This document shows positions 29,705-38,294 of a stretch of DNA of 51,420 nt, piece by piece. The position numbers and the translations under genes are program-made. Source of the DNA: Pseudomonas sp. AKS31 (lineage in GTDB: Bacteria > Pseudomonadota > Gammaproteobacteria > Pseudomonadales > Pseudomonadaceae); assembly GCF_023634765.1 (NCBI RefSeq), contig NZ_JAMLFX010000009.1, positions 95,300 to 146,719 of the forward strand, written 5' to 3'. The notes under the pieces were generated by a model that saw only the letters and a program-made list of their open reading frames with translations, ran no database searches and was not told the DNA's origin. How positions within the stretch are numbered: position 1 is the first letter of the stretch; every line of letters begins with the position of its first letter.

Positions 29705-30715
29705 TCAATCGATCAGTTGAGCGTCTTTGAGCGCGCCGATAGCGGTGAGCCAGCGCGGATCCTGACGGTAATCAGTGCTGGCGAACGCCTGGCTGCGCAT
29801 ACGCGCGATGCGCGCGGACGGCTTGACCTTCATGCGTTGCGCGGCACTGAGGGCCAGCTCGGCGGCGGCGCGGTCGTTGCACACCAGGCCCATGTCGCAA
29901 CCGGCAGTCAACGCCGCTTCGATACGACTGGCAGCATCACCGACCACGTGGGCGCCGGCCATCGACAGATCGTCGCTGAAGATCACGCCGTCGAACTGCA
30001 ATTCGCCGCGCAGGATGTCCTGCAACCAGCGCCGCGAAAAGCCGGCAGGCTGCGAATCGACTTGCGGGTAGATAACGTGGGCTGGCATCACAGCGGCCAG
30101 TTGTTTGCTGAGTCTGGCGAAGGGCACGAGGTCATTGGCACGGATCTCGTCGAGGCTGCGCTCGTCATTCGGGATCGCCACGTGGGAATCGGCTTCGGCC
30201 CAGCCGTGGCCAGGAAAATGCTTGCCGGTGGCCGCCATCCCCGCGCTGTTCATGCCGCGAATGAACGCTCCGGCGAGCATGGCAGCGCGCTCGGGATCGC
30301 CTTCGAATGAACGGGTGCCGACCACAGCGCTGCGCTGGTAATCCAGATCCAGCACCGGGGCGAAACTCAGGTCGAGCCCGACCGCCAGCACTTCAGTGGC
30401 CATGATCCAGCCGCATTGCTCGGCGAGATATTCGGCGTTCGGGTTGTCGGCGATGGCACGCATGGCCGGCAGACGAACAAAACCTTGGCGCAGACGCTGT
30501 ACACGCCCCCCTTCTTGATCCACCGCCAGCAGCAGGTCCGGGCGAATCGCGCGGATCGCCGCGCTGAGTTCACGCACCTGACGCGGGTGCTCGATGTTAC
30601 GCGCGAAAATGATCAGGCCACCCACTTCGGGCTGACGCAACAATTGGCGATCTTCGGCCGTCAGCCAGGTACCGGCGACGTCCACCATCAACGAGCCTTG
30701 CAGGCCAGCAGTCAT
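29705..30715 (-). CDS. nagZ: Beta-N-acetylhexosaminidase NagZ
   Basis: This 336-residue glycoside hydrolase family 3 enzyme lacks a signal peptide and is cytoplasmic. The signature KHFPGHGWAEADSH is at 165-178, with the catalytic Asp176/His178 dyad on the flexible loop. The nucleophile Asp248 is in FSDDLSMAG. It removes GlcNAc from anhydromuropeptides in peptidoglycan recycling, which in pseudomonads also feeds AmpR-controlled beta-lactamase induction. The start at 30715 has AAGGAAT 6 bases upstream. The frame extends to 30748 without a ribosome site. Confidence 0.97.
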   Translation of the reverse strand: MTAGLQGSLMVDVAGTWLTAEDRQLLRQPEVGGLIIFARNIEHPRQVRELSAAIRAIRPDLLLAVDQEGGRVQRLRQGFVRLPAMRAIADNPNAEYLAEQCGWIMATEVLAVGLDLSFAPVLDLDYQRSAVVGTRSFEGDPERAAMLAGAFIRGMNSAGMAATGKHFPGHGWAEADSHVAIPNDERSLDEIRANDLVPFARLSKQLAAVMPAHVIYPQVDSQPAGFSRRWLQDILRGELQFDGVIFSDDLSMAGAHVVGDAASRIEAALTAGCDMGLVCNDRAAAELALSAAQRMKVKPSARIARMRSQAFASTDYRQDPRWLTAIGALKDAQLID

Positions 30716-30873
30716 AGAGATTCCTTGAAAACGAAAAACCCGACCCACAGCAAATCGCTACCGTGAGCAATGCTCGGCAGGTCGGCAATTTCTATGGATT
30801 TCAGGTTCAGAGCGAGAGTCGGCATGGGCGGCTAGCTTAGCGGATACAAGCTGCCGCGCCCACCCGTGCGCGG

Positions 30874-31581
30874 TTAAACCTTGGCGGCGACCGGCGTTGA
30901 TTTGCTGCGCGGACGCAACTGCGCGGTGGCCATGGCGGCGTCGGTGACACCGGTTTCGGCACGCATGCCCGCAGCGAGGAACGGCACCATCAGGCGCATC
31001 ACTTGCTCGATGGAGGTGTTGACGCCGAAATCGGTCTCGGCGATCGCGCGCAACGCCTTGATGCCGGACATGCTGAACGCCGCGGCGCCGAGCATGAAGT
31101 GCACGCGCCAGAACAGCTCGATCGGCGGAATGCGTGGCGCGGCTTCGTTGACCAGCAGCATGTAGCGACGGAACACCTTGCCGTACATGTCTTCCAGATA
31201 ACGGCGCAAGTGGCCCTGGCTCTGGCTGAACGCGAGGCCGAGCAGACGCATGAAGATCGACAGATCGTTGCCGCTGCGTGGCTGAACCACGAGGGCTTGC
31301 TCGACGAGAATTTCCAGCAGCTCTTCAAGCGTCGGCTTGTTTTCAGGCTTGGCCTGACGCCGCTCCAGCTCTTTATCGAGGCTGATGCAGAACGGCCCGA
31401 GGAAGCGCGAGAAAACCGCTTGAATCAGCGCTTTTTTCGAGCCGAAGTGATAGTTCACCGCTGCCAGGTTGACGCCAGCCTTGCTGGTGATCAAACGCAA
31501 TGAGGTTTCAGCGAAACCTTTCTCCGCGAACAACTGCTCGGCAGCATCAAGAATGCGTTCAACGGTTTCCGACTGGGCCAT
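30874..31581 (-). CDS. psrA: TetR-family regulator PsrA
   Basis: This 235-residue protein has a TetR N-terminal helix-turn-helix (residues 5-55, with AGVNLAAVNYHFGSKKAL) and a PsrA-type ligand-binding C-terminal domain. In pseudomonads PsrA responds to long-chain fatty acids, represses itself and fadBA, and activates rpoS. The start at 31581 (MAQSETVER) is used rather than the in-frame upstream codon at 31599, because the upstream codon falls in the operator. The autoregulatory operator and promoter are described separately. fadBA lies 6 kb away on the same strand. The gene is divergent from lexA. Confidence 0.95.
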   Translation of the reverse strand: MAQSETVERILDAAEQLFAEKGFAETSLRLITSKAGVNLAAVNYHFGSKKALIQAVFSRFLGPFCISLDKELERRQAKPENKPTLEELLEILVEQALVVQPRSGNDLSIFMRLLGLAFSQSQGHLRRYLEDMYGKVFRRYMLLVNEAAPRIPPIELFWRVHFMLGAAAFSMSGIKALRAIAETDFGVNTSIEQVMRLMVPFLAAGMRAETGVTDAAMATAQLRPRSKSTPVAAKV

Positions 31582-31596
31582 GGCTACTCCGCCTGA

Positions 31597-31623
31597 CAAA
31601 CACTTGTTTGAAACATACGTTTC
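31597..31623. promoter_or_regulatory. Double PsrA operator upstream of psrA
   Basis: Two adjacent palindromes share one base: CAAAC-ACTT-GTTTG (31597-31610) and GAAAC-ATAC-GTTTC (31610-31623). Both match the known PsrA pattern (G/C)AAAC-N2-4-GTTT(G/C). The second covers the -10 of the psrA promoter, which suits autorepression. Confidence 0.88.
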
Positions 31624-31640
31624 AGCCTGTGCCTTGTCAA
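31612..31640 (-). promoter_or_regulatory. Sigma-70 promoter of psrA
   Basis: On the minus strand a consensus -35 TTGACA (31635-31640), a 17-base spacer and a -10 TATGTT (31612-31617) are present. The -10 lies inside the PsrA operator. Confidence 0.78.
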
Positions 31641-31748
31641 GCCTGCCGGTTCGTTTTGGGAATGGTCGGTCAGCTATTTAACCACACAAGACCCATGCAT
31701 TAATAAGTCGGCCTGTCGACCGTCCGGCGGCGTGCAAAAAAACGGGCA

Positions 31749-31776
31749 TTGCCAAGGGCGCTTCACTGTATATAAT
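31749..31776 (+). promoter_or_regulatory. Sigma-70 promoter of lexA
   Basis: TTGCCA (31749-31754), a 16-base spacer and a perfect TATAAT (31771-31776). The first SOS box covers the -10. Confidence 0.8.
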
Positions 31777-31800
31777 CCCAGTCACTGTATAAAAAGACAG
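31766..31800 (+). promoter_or_regulatory. Tandem SOS (LexA) boxes upstream of lexA-sulA
   Basis: Box 1 is CTGTATATAATCCCAG (31766-31781), one base off CTGT-N8-ACAG. Box 2 is CTGTATAAAAAGACAG (31785-31800), a perfect match. They are separated by 3 bases, and box 2 ends 10 bases before the lexA ATG. This gives tight autoregulation of the lexA-sulA operon. Confidence 0.95.
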
Positions 31801-31810
31801 AGCGATCAAT

Positions 31811-32419
31811 ATGCTAAAGCTGACGCCACGCCAAGCCGAGATTCTGGCCTTTATCAAACGCTGCCTCGAAGACAACGGCTACCCGCCAACCCGTGCGGAA
31901 ATCGCTCAGGAACTGGGCTTCAAGTCGCCAAACGCGGCTGAAGAGCATCTCAAGGCTCTGGCCCGAAAAGGTGCCATCGAGATGACCCCCGGCGCCTCTC
32001 GCGGCATTCGCATCCCTGGCTTCGAAGCCAAGGCTGACGATTCCACCCTGCCGATCATTGGCCGGGTCGCTGCCGGCGCGCCGATACTTGCCCAGCAGCA
32101 CATCGAAGAGTCCTGCAACATCAATCCGGCCTTCTTTCATCCGCGCGCCGACTATCTGCTGCGGGTGCACGGCATGAGCATGAAGGACATCGGCATTTTC
32201 GACGGTGACCTCCTCGCCGTACACACCACCCGCGAAGCACGTAATGGCCAGGTCGTCGTTGCCCGCATCGGCGACGAAGTGACGGTCAAACGCTTCAAGC
32301 GTGAAGGCAGCAAGGTCTGGCTGATTGCCGAAAACCCCGAGTTCGCCCCTATCGAAGTCGACCTGAAAGATCAGGAACTGGTGATCGAAGGCTTGAGTGT
32401 CGGCGTCATCCGCCGCTAA
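31811..32419 (+). CDS. lexA: SOS response repressor / autoprotease LexA
   Basis: This 202-residue protein has a winged-helix DNA-binding domain (residues 1-70), a hinge, and an S24 peptidase domain. The self-cleavage site is Ala88-Gly89 in GRVAAGAPI. The catalytic dyad is Ser123 (HGMSMKDIG) and Lys160 (EVTVKRF). It represses SOS genes until RecA filaments trigger cleavage. The length and sequence are canonical for gammaproteobacterial LexA. sulA follows 11 bases downstream in the same operon. Confidence 0.98.
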   Translation: MLKLTPRQAEILAFIKRCLEDNGYPPTRAEIAQELGFKSPNAAEEHLKALARKGAIEMTPGASRGIRIPGFEAKADDSTLPIIGRVAAGAPILAQQHIEESCNINPAFFHPRADYLLRVHGMSMKDIGIFDGDLLAVHTTREARNGQVVVARIGDEVTVKRFKREGSKVWLIAENPEFAPIEVDLKDQELVIEGLSVGVIRR

Positions 32420-32430
32420 TTGGAGGCTTT

Positions 32431-32904
32431 ATGCAGTTCCCACACACCCCCCAGCAAACACAACTGCCTTTATTCGAAGCGTTTCTGGCGCAACCGATGG
32501 CGCCGATCCTGAAAGACGTGGTCGAACGCCCCTGGAATGCCGAACCTGAAGTATTCAGTGAGCTGTCACTGCGTGGTGCTGCCGGGAACTGCCTGAACCT
32601 GCTCGCCCCGATTCTTCGTGAACTCAGTGACGATCAGGACGCGCGCTGGCTGACACTGATCGCACCACCAGCCAGCCTGACCCAAACCTGGCTGCGTGAT
32701 GCCGGCCTGAACCGCGAGCGTATTCTGCTACTGCAACCACGGGGCGCCCAAAGCGCTCAACAACTGGCGTGCGAAGCGCTGCGCCTAGGTCGCAGTCACA
32801 CTGTGGTGACCTGGCTCAACCCGTTAAACACCAACTCGCGGCAACAACTGATCAGCGCCGCACGCACGGGCGAGGCGCAGAGCCTGAATATTCGTTTGGG
32901 TTGA
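32431..32904 (+). CDS. sulA: SOS-induced cell division inhibitor SulA
   Basis: This 157-residue SulA-family protein has a RecA-like fold with LTLIAPPASLTQTWLRDAGLNRERILLLQP, typical of pseudomonad SulA. It binds FtsZ and blocks septation during DNA damage. It is in operon with lexA, so it shares the tandem SOS boxes and needs none of its own. TTGGAGG precedes the ATG. A GGCTTCTC/GAGAAGCC hairpin at 32937-32960 lies after the stop but lacks a T-run. Confidence 0.95.
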   Translation: MQFPHTPQQTQLPLFEAFLAQPMAPILKDVVERPWNAEPEVFSELSLRGAAGNCLNLLAPILRELSDDQDARWLTLIAPPASLTQTWLRDAGLNRERILLLQPRGAQSAQQLACEALRLGRSHTVVTWLNPLNTNSRQQLISAARTGEAQSLNIRLG

Positions 32905-33000
32905 TTTACGGGCAACAAGCGCTGTGTGAAGCGCAGGGCTTCTCCAGGGACAGAGAAGCCGATCTGAAGCAGTAACGTCAAACAATAAAAAGGCAGGGGA

Positions 33001-33234
33001 TCAATGAAGAACCCGCGGCCCCTCTTCCTTATCAAACTCGCCTTCGACCATACGACCGGCCATCTGCACGCCGACGCTTAGCATCGCCTTGGCGATTTCC
33101 ACATGCTGACCTTGCAGGAACGCCTTGGCATCCTCGGAGAAATCCAGCGTCACCAAAGAACCCTCGTCCTCAGCCCTGCGCAGCTCGATTCGGCCGTCTG
33201 GTAACTCGACAATTTCTAGAAAGGACGTTGGCAT
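33001..33234 (-). CDS. Conserved small hypothetical protein (77 aa)
   Basis: No named domain was recognised. It is a 77-residue acidic protein beginning MPTSFLEIVELPDGRIELRR, with a beta-rich first half and a helical segment AKAFLQGQHVEIAKAMLSVGVQMAGRM, ending in acidic residues. A GGAG ribosome site precedes the ATG. It is conserved at this place in pseudomonads (PA3009-like, from memory). It lies downstream of the DUF6586-type gene on the same strand and is convergent with sulA. Confidence 0.8.
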   Translation of the reverse strand: MPTSFLEIVELPDGRIELRRAEDEGSLVTLDFSEDAKAFLQGQHVEIAKAMLSVGVQMAGRMVEGEFDKEEGPRVLH

Positions 33235-33340
33235 AAAGGTCTGTTCTCCACGAAAGGCAGGGATTATATAGACATCATTCAGGCTTCGCTCGGGATCTTG
33301 ACCAGCAGCATGTTTCAGATTGCCACCGTGTCAATCGCAC

Positions 33341-33865
33341 TCAGCACTCGTTCAAGCCTTCGCGAAAGCGAATCGCCAAGCCTTTCAGATTCTGCCGCCA
33401 GCTCTCCAGCTCGTCTCGACTCAACTCTTCGGGCGATTCTTCTTCATCCAGATTGATCGCCTGAATCAGCGGCTGAGTCACGTCTCCTTTGGGCTTGTGT
33501 GGCACCCGCGGCGGCTGAAACAGCGCCGAATGCGCGGCCAGCAGTTTTGCCAGCCAGGTTTCAGAGTTACCCGCCAGCTCGACCATCTCGGCCAACTCTG
33601 GAATCGCGATCGACTCCAGGACTTCGCGGGTCAACAGCAGCTCGGCGCGCGGTGCATTGGCCTGCGGCAGACGATAGAAACCAGCGATCTCATGACAGAG
33701 ACCGAGCAAAGCGCCGTACAGGTGAAACAACGCCGATTCTCGACCAGCCTGAATCAACGCCAGAGAATTCATCGCCCGCCCTTCTTCAGCGCGAGCCAGG
33801 GCTTCGAGCGACAGGCCGGCGAAATAGATCTTCTGATTGGTACGGGTATAGAGTTCGTGAGCCAT
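33341..33865 (-). CDS. DUF6586-type conserved protein
   Basis: This 174-residue protein is mainly helical, beginning MAHELYTRTNQKIYFAGLSLEAL. It has an acidic linker (LDEEESPEELSRDELESW) near residue 145, with no signal peptide or membrane segment. It matches the pseudomonad family DUF6586 (PA3010 type). Function is unknown. The ATG at 33865 is preferred to an in-frame codon at 33880 by family resemblance. It is upstream of the 77-residue gene and downstream of the topA terminator. Confidence 0.8.
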   Translation of the reverse strand: MAHELYTRTNQKIYFAGLSLEALARAEEGRAMNSLALIQAGRESALFHLYGALLGLCHEIAGFYRLPQANAPRAELLLTREVLESIAIPELAEMVELAGNSETWLAKLLAAHSALFQPPRVPHKPKGDVTQPLIQAINLDEEESPEELSRDELESWRQNLKGLAIRFREGLNEC

Positions 33866-33941
33866 GACGGCGCTCTCCACAACGAAATAATTGCTTCACA
33901 CAGGCCGGACAGTGTCGTGGATCCGTCGATCCTACCGCAAG

Positions 33942-33991
33942 CACAAAACAAAAAGGCCGCATGAAAACCCGTGGGTTGTCATGCGGCCTTT
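33942..33991 (-). terminator. Rho-independent terminator of topA
   Basis: A 13-bp perfect stem (AAAGGCCGCATGA at 33952-33964, TCATGCGGCCTTT at 33979-33991) has a 14-base loop. On the minus strand it is followed by TTGTTTTG. It ends the topA transcript 18 bases after its stop. Confidence 0.92.
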
Positions 33992-34008
33992 CAGTATCAG
34001 GCTAACGC

Positions 34009-36639
34009 TTATTCAGCTTTGGCCTTCGTACGCTTGTCTTCAACCGTCCACTTGCCACCGTCGTAGTAAGCCTTCCAACCGGTAGGCTTGCCGTCGACTT
34101 CGGTCTGTACGTATTGCTCCTTGGTCTTGCGGCTGTAGCGGATCACCGCCGGCAGACCATCAGGATCTTTCTGCGGCGCTTCGCACAGGAAGTGGTACTT
34201 CGGATCAATTTCGTCCTTGTGCGGCAGAATCTCGATCACCAGCGGAGCACGGGTCTCGCGGTTTTTCGGGAACTGACTCGCAGCCAGGAACAGACCGGAC
34301 GCACCGTCACGCAGGATGTAGGTGTCGTTGACCTTTTCGCATTTCAGCTCAGGCATCTTCACCGGGTCCATCTTCGGCGGCGCCGCGTCACCGCTCTTCA
34401 GCAGTTTGCGAGTATTTTTGCACGTCGGGTTGGTGCAACCGAAGAACTTGCCGAAACGGCCGGTCTTGAGCTGCATCTCGCTGCCGCACTTGTCGCATTC
34501 CAGGCTCGGACCTTCGTAGCCCTTGATGCGATAGCTGCCTTCTTCGATTTCGTAGCCGGCGCAATCCGGGTTGTTACCGCAGATGTGCAGCTTGCGCTTC
34601 TCGTCCAGCAGATAAGCGTCCATCGCCGTGCTGCAGATCGGGCAGCGATGCTTGCCGCGCAGGACCAGCGATTCCGACTCACCCTCGTCGTCCGCTGCGA
34701 TTTCGTCACCCGGCACCAGGTTGACCGTGGCCTTGCAGCGTTCTTTCGGCGGCAGGCTGTAGCCCGAGCAACCGAGGAACACACCGGTCGACGCGGTACG
34801 GATCTGCATTGGACGACCGCAAGTGGTGCACGGAATGTCGGTCATGACCGGCTGGTTGGCACGCATGCCGCTGTCCGGGTTTTCGGCCACTTCGAGTTTC
34901 TTTTTGAAGTCGCCGTAGAACTCGTCCAGCACATTTTTCCAGTCGCGCTCACCTTGCGCCACGTCATCGAGGTTCTCTTCCATGCCGGCTGTGAAGCCGT
35001 AGTCCATGAGGTTGGAGAAGCTTTCCGAGAGGCGCTCGGTGACGATGTCGCCCATCTTTTCCGAGTAGAAACGACGGTTGTGCAAGGTCACATAACCGCG
35101 ATCCTGAATGGTCGAAATGATCGCGGCGTACGTTGAAGGACGACCGATGCCGCGTTTTTCCATTTCTTTAACCAGACTGGCTTCCGAGTAACGGGCCGGC
35201 GGTTTGGTGAAGTGCTGCGATGGATCGAGCTTGATCAGCTTCATCACGTCGCCCTGCGCCATATCGGGCAGAACGTCGTCGTCACCCGGCTTGGCAATCT
35301 GCGGCATGACGCGGGTGTAACCGTCAAACTTGAGGATACGGCCTTTGGCGCGCAGCTCGAAGTCACCAGCGCCGACGCTGACGGTAGTCGAGAGGTATTG
35401 CGCCGGCAGCATCTGGCAAGCGAGGAACTGGCGCCAGATCAGCTCGTAGAGACGCTCAGCATCACGTTCCATACCCGCCAGCTTGCTCGGAATGGTGTTG
35501 GCGTCGGACGGACGAATCGCTTCGTGAGCCTCTTGTGCGCCTTCCTTGCTGCTGTAGACGTTCGGCGTTTCCGGCAGGTACTTCTTGCCGAACTCGTCTT
35601 CGATGTAAGTACGCGCCATCGCCACGGCATCAGCCGAGAGGTTGGTCGAGTCGGTACGCATATAAGTGATGTAGCCGGCTTCGTACAGACGCTGGGCCAT
35701 CATCATGGTTTTCTTCACGCCGAAGCCCAGGCGGTTACTCGCAGCCTGTTGCAGGGTGGACGTGATGAACGGAGCCGAAGGCTTGCTGCTGGTCGGCTTG
35801 TCTTCGCGCTTGACGATGCTGTAGCTGGAAGACTTGAGCTTCTCCAGCGCGGCCATGGCCTGGGCTTCGTTGAGCGGTTTGAAGGCTTCGCCTTTCTCGC
35901 GGGCCACTTCAAAACGCACCGTGGAGCCTTTGGTGGTGCCGAGATCGGCGTGCACTTCCCAATATTCTTCGGGGTTGAACGCACGGATTTCGCGCTCACG
36001 CTCAACGACCAGCTTCACGGCAACCGATTGCACACGACCGGCGGACAGGCCACGCGCGATCTTCGCCCACAACAGTGGCGAGACCATGTAGCCAACGACG
36101 CGGTCGAGGAAGCGACGCGCCTGTTGAGCGTTAACACGATCGATATCCAGCTCACCCGGCTCCGAGAAAGCTTCCTGAATCGCTTTCTTGGTAATTTCGT
36201 TGAACACCACGCGCTTGTAGCGGCTGTCGTCACCACCGATGGCTTCGCGCAGGTGCCAGGCAATGGCTTCCCCCTCGCGATCCAAGTCGGTTGCGAGATA
36301 GATGGTGTCAGCATCCTTGGCGAGCCGGCGCAGCTCTTCGATGACCTTCTCTTTACCCGGAAGGATCTCGTACTGGGCCTTCCAGCCATGATCGGGATCG
36401 ACACCCATACGCGAAACGAGCTGCTTGCGCGCTTTCTCTTTCGGCGAGAGCACCGGACCTTCGCCCGCGGCAGCCTTGCCGCGCTTGGCGGCTGGCTCTT
36501 TGCTGGCGCTAGCCGAACCGCTGGTGGGCAGGTCTCGGATATGGCCGATACTCGACTTCACCACGTATTGGTTACCCAGATACTTGTTGATGGTCTTGGC
36601 CTTAGCCGGGGATTCCACAATGACCAGCGATTTGCCCAT
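34009..36639 (-). CDS. topA: DNA topoisomerase I
   Basis: This 876-residue type IA topoisomerase starts with a Toprim domain (SLVIVESPAKAKTINKYLG; acidic DLDREGEAIAWHL). The active-site Tyr is in GYITYMRTDSTNLS. C-terminal zinc ribbons follow (CTTCGRPM, CPICSTAM with CGNNPDC, and CDKCGSEM with CTNPTC), and then a basic C-terminal tail. It relaxes negative supercoils behind RNA polymerase. An inserted KEPAAKRGKAAAGEG segment near residue 50 is a common pseudomonad variation. It is monocistronic with its own terminator. Confidence 0.98.
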   Translation of the reverse strand: MGKSLVIVESPAKAKTINKYLGNQYVVKSSIGHIRDLPTSGSASASKEPAAKRGKAAAGEGPVLSPKEKARKQLVSRMGVDPDHGWKAQYEILPGKEKVIEELRRLAKDADTIYLATDLDREGEAIAWHLREAIGGDDSRYKRVVFNEITKKAIQEAFSEPGELDIDRVNAQQARRFLDRVVGYMVSPLLWAKIARGLSAGRVQSVAVKLVVEREREIRAFNPEEYWEVHADLGTTKGSTVRFEVAREKGEAFKPLNEAQAMAALEKLKSSSYSIVKREDKPTSSKPSAPFITSTLQQAASNRLGFGVKKTMMMAQRLYEAGYITYMRTDSTNLSADAVAMARTYIEDEFGKKYLPETPNVYSSKEGAQEAHEAIRPSDANTIPSKLAGMERDAERLYELIWRQFLACQMLPAQYLSTTVSVGAGDFELRAKGRILKFDGYTRVMPQIAKPGDDDVLPDMAQGDVMKLIKLDPSQHFTKPPARYSEASLVKEMEKRGIGRPSTYAAIISTIQDRGYVTLHNRRFYSEKMGDIVTERLSESFSNLMDYGFTAGMEENLDDVAQGERDWKNVLDEFYGDFKKKLEVAENPDSGMRANQPVMTDIPCTTCGRPMQIRTASTGVFLGCSGYSLPPKERCKATVNLVPGDEIAADDEGESESLVLRGKHRCPICSTAMDAYLLDEKRKLHICGNNPDCAGYEIEEGSYRIKGYEGPSLECDKCGSEMQLKTGRFGKFFGCTNPTCKNTRKLLKSGDAAPPKMDPVKMPELKCEKVNDTYILRDGASGLFLAASQFPKNRETRAPLVIEILPHKDEIDPKYHFLCEAPQKDPDGLPAVIRYSRKTKEQYVQTEVDGKPTGWKAYYDGGKWTVEDKRTKAKAE

Positions 36640-36753
36640 GGATCAGAAAATTCCTGAATTCTAGAAGTGAAAGGCGGTTGGCGCCTGACGCGGCACCGCT
36701 ATATATAGTTGATACAAGGTGAGGTCAAGCACAGGGTTCTGTGCGCACTCGCC

Positions 36754-36990
36754 TCATGCCTTGGAAAAAAGGCTCGGTTCGGCTTGCACCAAAGCAAAGC
36801 GTGGCACCTGCTCGCCGTCAACCTCGACTGACTCGAGAAACATGCTCAGAGGGCGCACCCAAAAGCCGTAATCGCCATACAGGGCTTGGTAAAAGACCAC
36901 TTCTTCTTCGGTCTCGGAATGCCGCGCAACACTGAATACGCGGTACTGCGGACCTTTGTAATGTTGGTAGAGCCCAGGTTGTATCGGCAT
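36754..36990 (-). CDS. DUF1653 domain protein
   Basis: This 78-residue protein is a single DUF1653 domain. It begins MPIQPGLYQHYKGPQYRVFSV and ends with FALVQAEPSLFSKA. The family is small, cytoplasmic and of unknown function. ATG at 36990 is preferred to a TTG at 37008 because GAGGG lies upstream of the ATG. It lies upstream of topA on the same strand. Confidence 0.9.
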   Translation of the reverse strand: MPIQPGLYQHYKGPQYRVFSVARHSETEEEVVFYQALYGDYGFWVRPLSMFLESVEVDGEQVPRFALVQAEPSLFSKA

Positions 36991-37040
36991 GCTTCGGCCC
37001 TCACTCAAATTTTTTCAAAAATAAAAACAAAATAAATCCT

Positions 37041-37071
37041 CAAAAACAAAAACCGGGGCACTTGGCCCCGG
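37041..37071 (-). terminator. Rho-independent terminator of fadBA
   Basis: The stem CCGGGGC/GCCCCGG (37053-37059 and 37065-37071) has loop ACTTG. On the minus strand it is followed by TTTTTGTTTTTG. It lies 19 bases after the fadA stop. Confidence 0.93.
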
Positions 37072-37089
37072 CTTCCATCGACGAGACGC

Positions 37090-38265
37090 TTAAACGCGTT
37101 CGAAGACGGTGGAGATGCCTTGGCCGAGACCAATGCACATAGTGGCCACCCCGAAGGTGCCGCTATTCTGCTTCATCACGTTCAGCAAGGTGCCGGAAAT
37201 ACGGGCACCGGAGCAACCGAACGGGTGACCCAGGGCGATTGCACCGCCGTGCAGGTTAACCTTCTCGTTCATCTTGTCGAGCACTTTCAGATCTTTCAGC
37301 ACTGGCAGGGCCTGTGCAGCGAAAGCTTCGTTGAGTTCGAAGAAGTCGATATCGTTGATGCCAAGGCCCGCACGCTTCAGGGCTTTTTGTGTTGCCGGAA
37401 CTGGACCATAGCCCATGATCGCCGGATCCACACCCGCCACTGCCATCGAACGGATAACCGCCATTGGCTGGATACCCAGATCCTGTGCACGCTGCGCCGA
37501 CATCACGATCATGCACGAAGCACCATCGGTGATCTGCGACGAAGTACCGGCAGTCACGGTGCCGCCCTTTGGATTGAAGGCAGGCTTGAGGGCCGCCAGA
37601 CTTTCCAGGGTGGTTTCCGGACGAATGGTTTCGTCGTAGTCGAACAGTTTCAGGAAACCGTTCTCGTCGTAGCCCTGCATCGGGATGATTTCGTCTTTGA
37701 ACTTGCCTTCCACGGTTGCCTTGTGGGCCAACTGGTGGGAACGCACGCCGAAAGCGTCCTGTTGTTCGCGAGTGATGCCGTGCATTTTGCCGAGCATTTC
37801 TGCGGTCAGGCCCATCATGCCCGAGGCTTTTGCCGCGTACAGCGACATGTGCGGGTTCGGATCGACACCGTGCATCATGCTCACGTGGCCCATATGCTCG
37901 ACGCCGCCAACCACGAACACGTCACCGTTGCCGGTCATGATCGCTTGCGCAGCGGTGTGCAGCGCGCTCATCGACGAGCCGCACAGACGGCTGACGGTCT
38001 GACCGGCCGAGGTGTGCGGGATCTGGGTCATCAGCGACGCCATGCGCGCGATGTTCCAGCCCTGCTCCAGGGTCTGGTTGACGCAGCCCCAGATCACGTC
38101 CTCGACTTCTGCCGGATCGACCTTGGCGTTGCGTTCCAGCAATTTGCTGATCAGGTGCGCCGACATGTCTTCGGCGCGGGTGTTGCGGTGCATGCCGCCC
38201 TTGGAGCGGCCCATCGGAGTACGACCGAAGTCGACAATCACGACGTCTCTAGGATTCAAGCTCAT
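37090..38265 (-). CDS. fadA: 3-ketoacyl-CoA thiolase, beta subunit of fatty-acid oxidation complex
   Basis: This 391-residue thiolase has the acyl-enzyme Cys in SRLCGSSMSALH (about residue 90), the catalytic His in LGHPFGCSGAR, and the general-acid Cys in MCIGLGQG. It forms the FadB2A2 tetramer and makes the final thiolytic cleavage of 3-ketoacyl-CoA. It follows fadB by 29 bases and ends at a strong terminator. Expression should be under PsrA control through the operator upstream of fadB. Confidence 0.97.
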   Translation of the reverse strand: MSLNPRDVVIVDFGRTPMGRSKGGMHRNTRAEDMSAHLISKLLERNAKVDPAEVEDVIWGCVNQTLEQGWNIARMASLMTQIPHTSAGQTVSRLCGSSMSALHTAAQAIMTGNGDVFVVGGVEHMGHVSMMHGVDPNPHMSLYAAKASGMMGLTAEMLGKMHGITREQQDAFGVRSHQLAHKATVEGKFKDEIIPMQGYDENGFLKLFDYDETIRPETTLESLAALKPAFNPKGGTVTAGTSSQITDGASCMIVMSAQRAQDLGIQPMAVIRSMAVAGVDPAIMGYGPVPATQKALKRAGLGINDIDFFELNEAFAAQALPVLKDLKVLDKMNEKVNLHGGAIALGHPFGCSGARISGTLLNVMKQNSGTFGVATMCIGLGQGISTVFERV

Positions 38266-38294
38266 AAGTTCACTCTCACTCTAGTTGGGGGCGC

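Noticed and set aside
32937..32960. Hairpin GGCTTCTC/GAGAAGCC after sulA as a terminator
   Set aside because: No T-run follows the stem on the plus strand.
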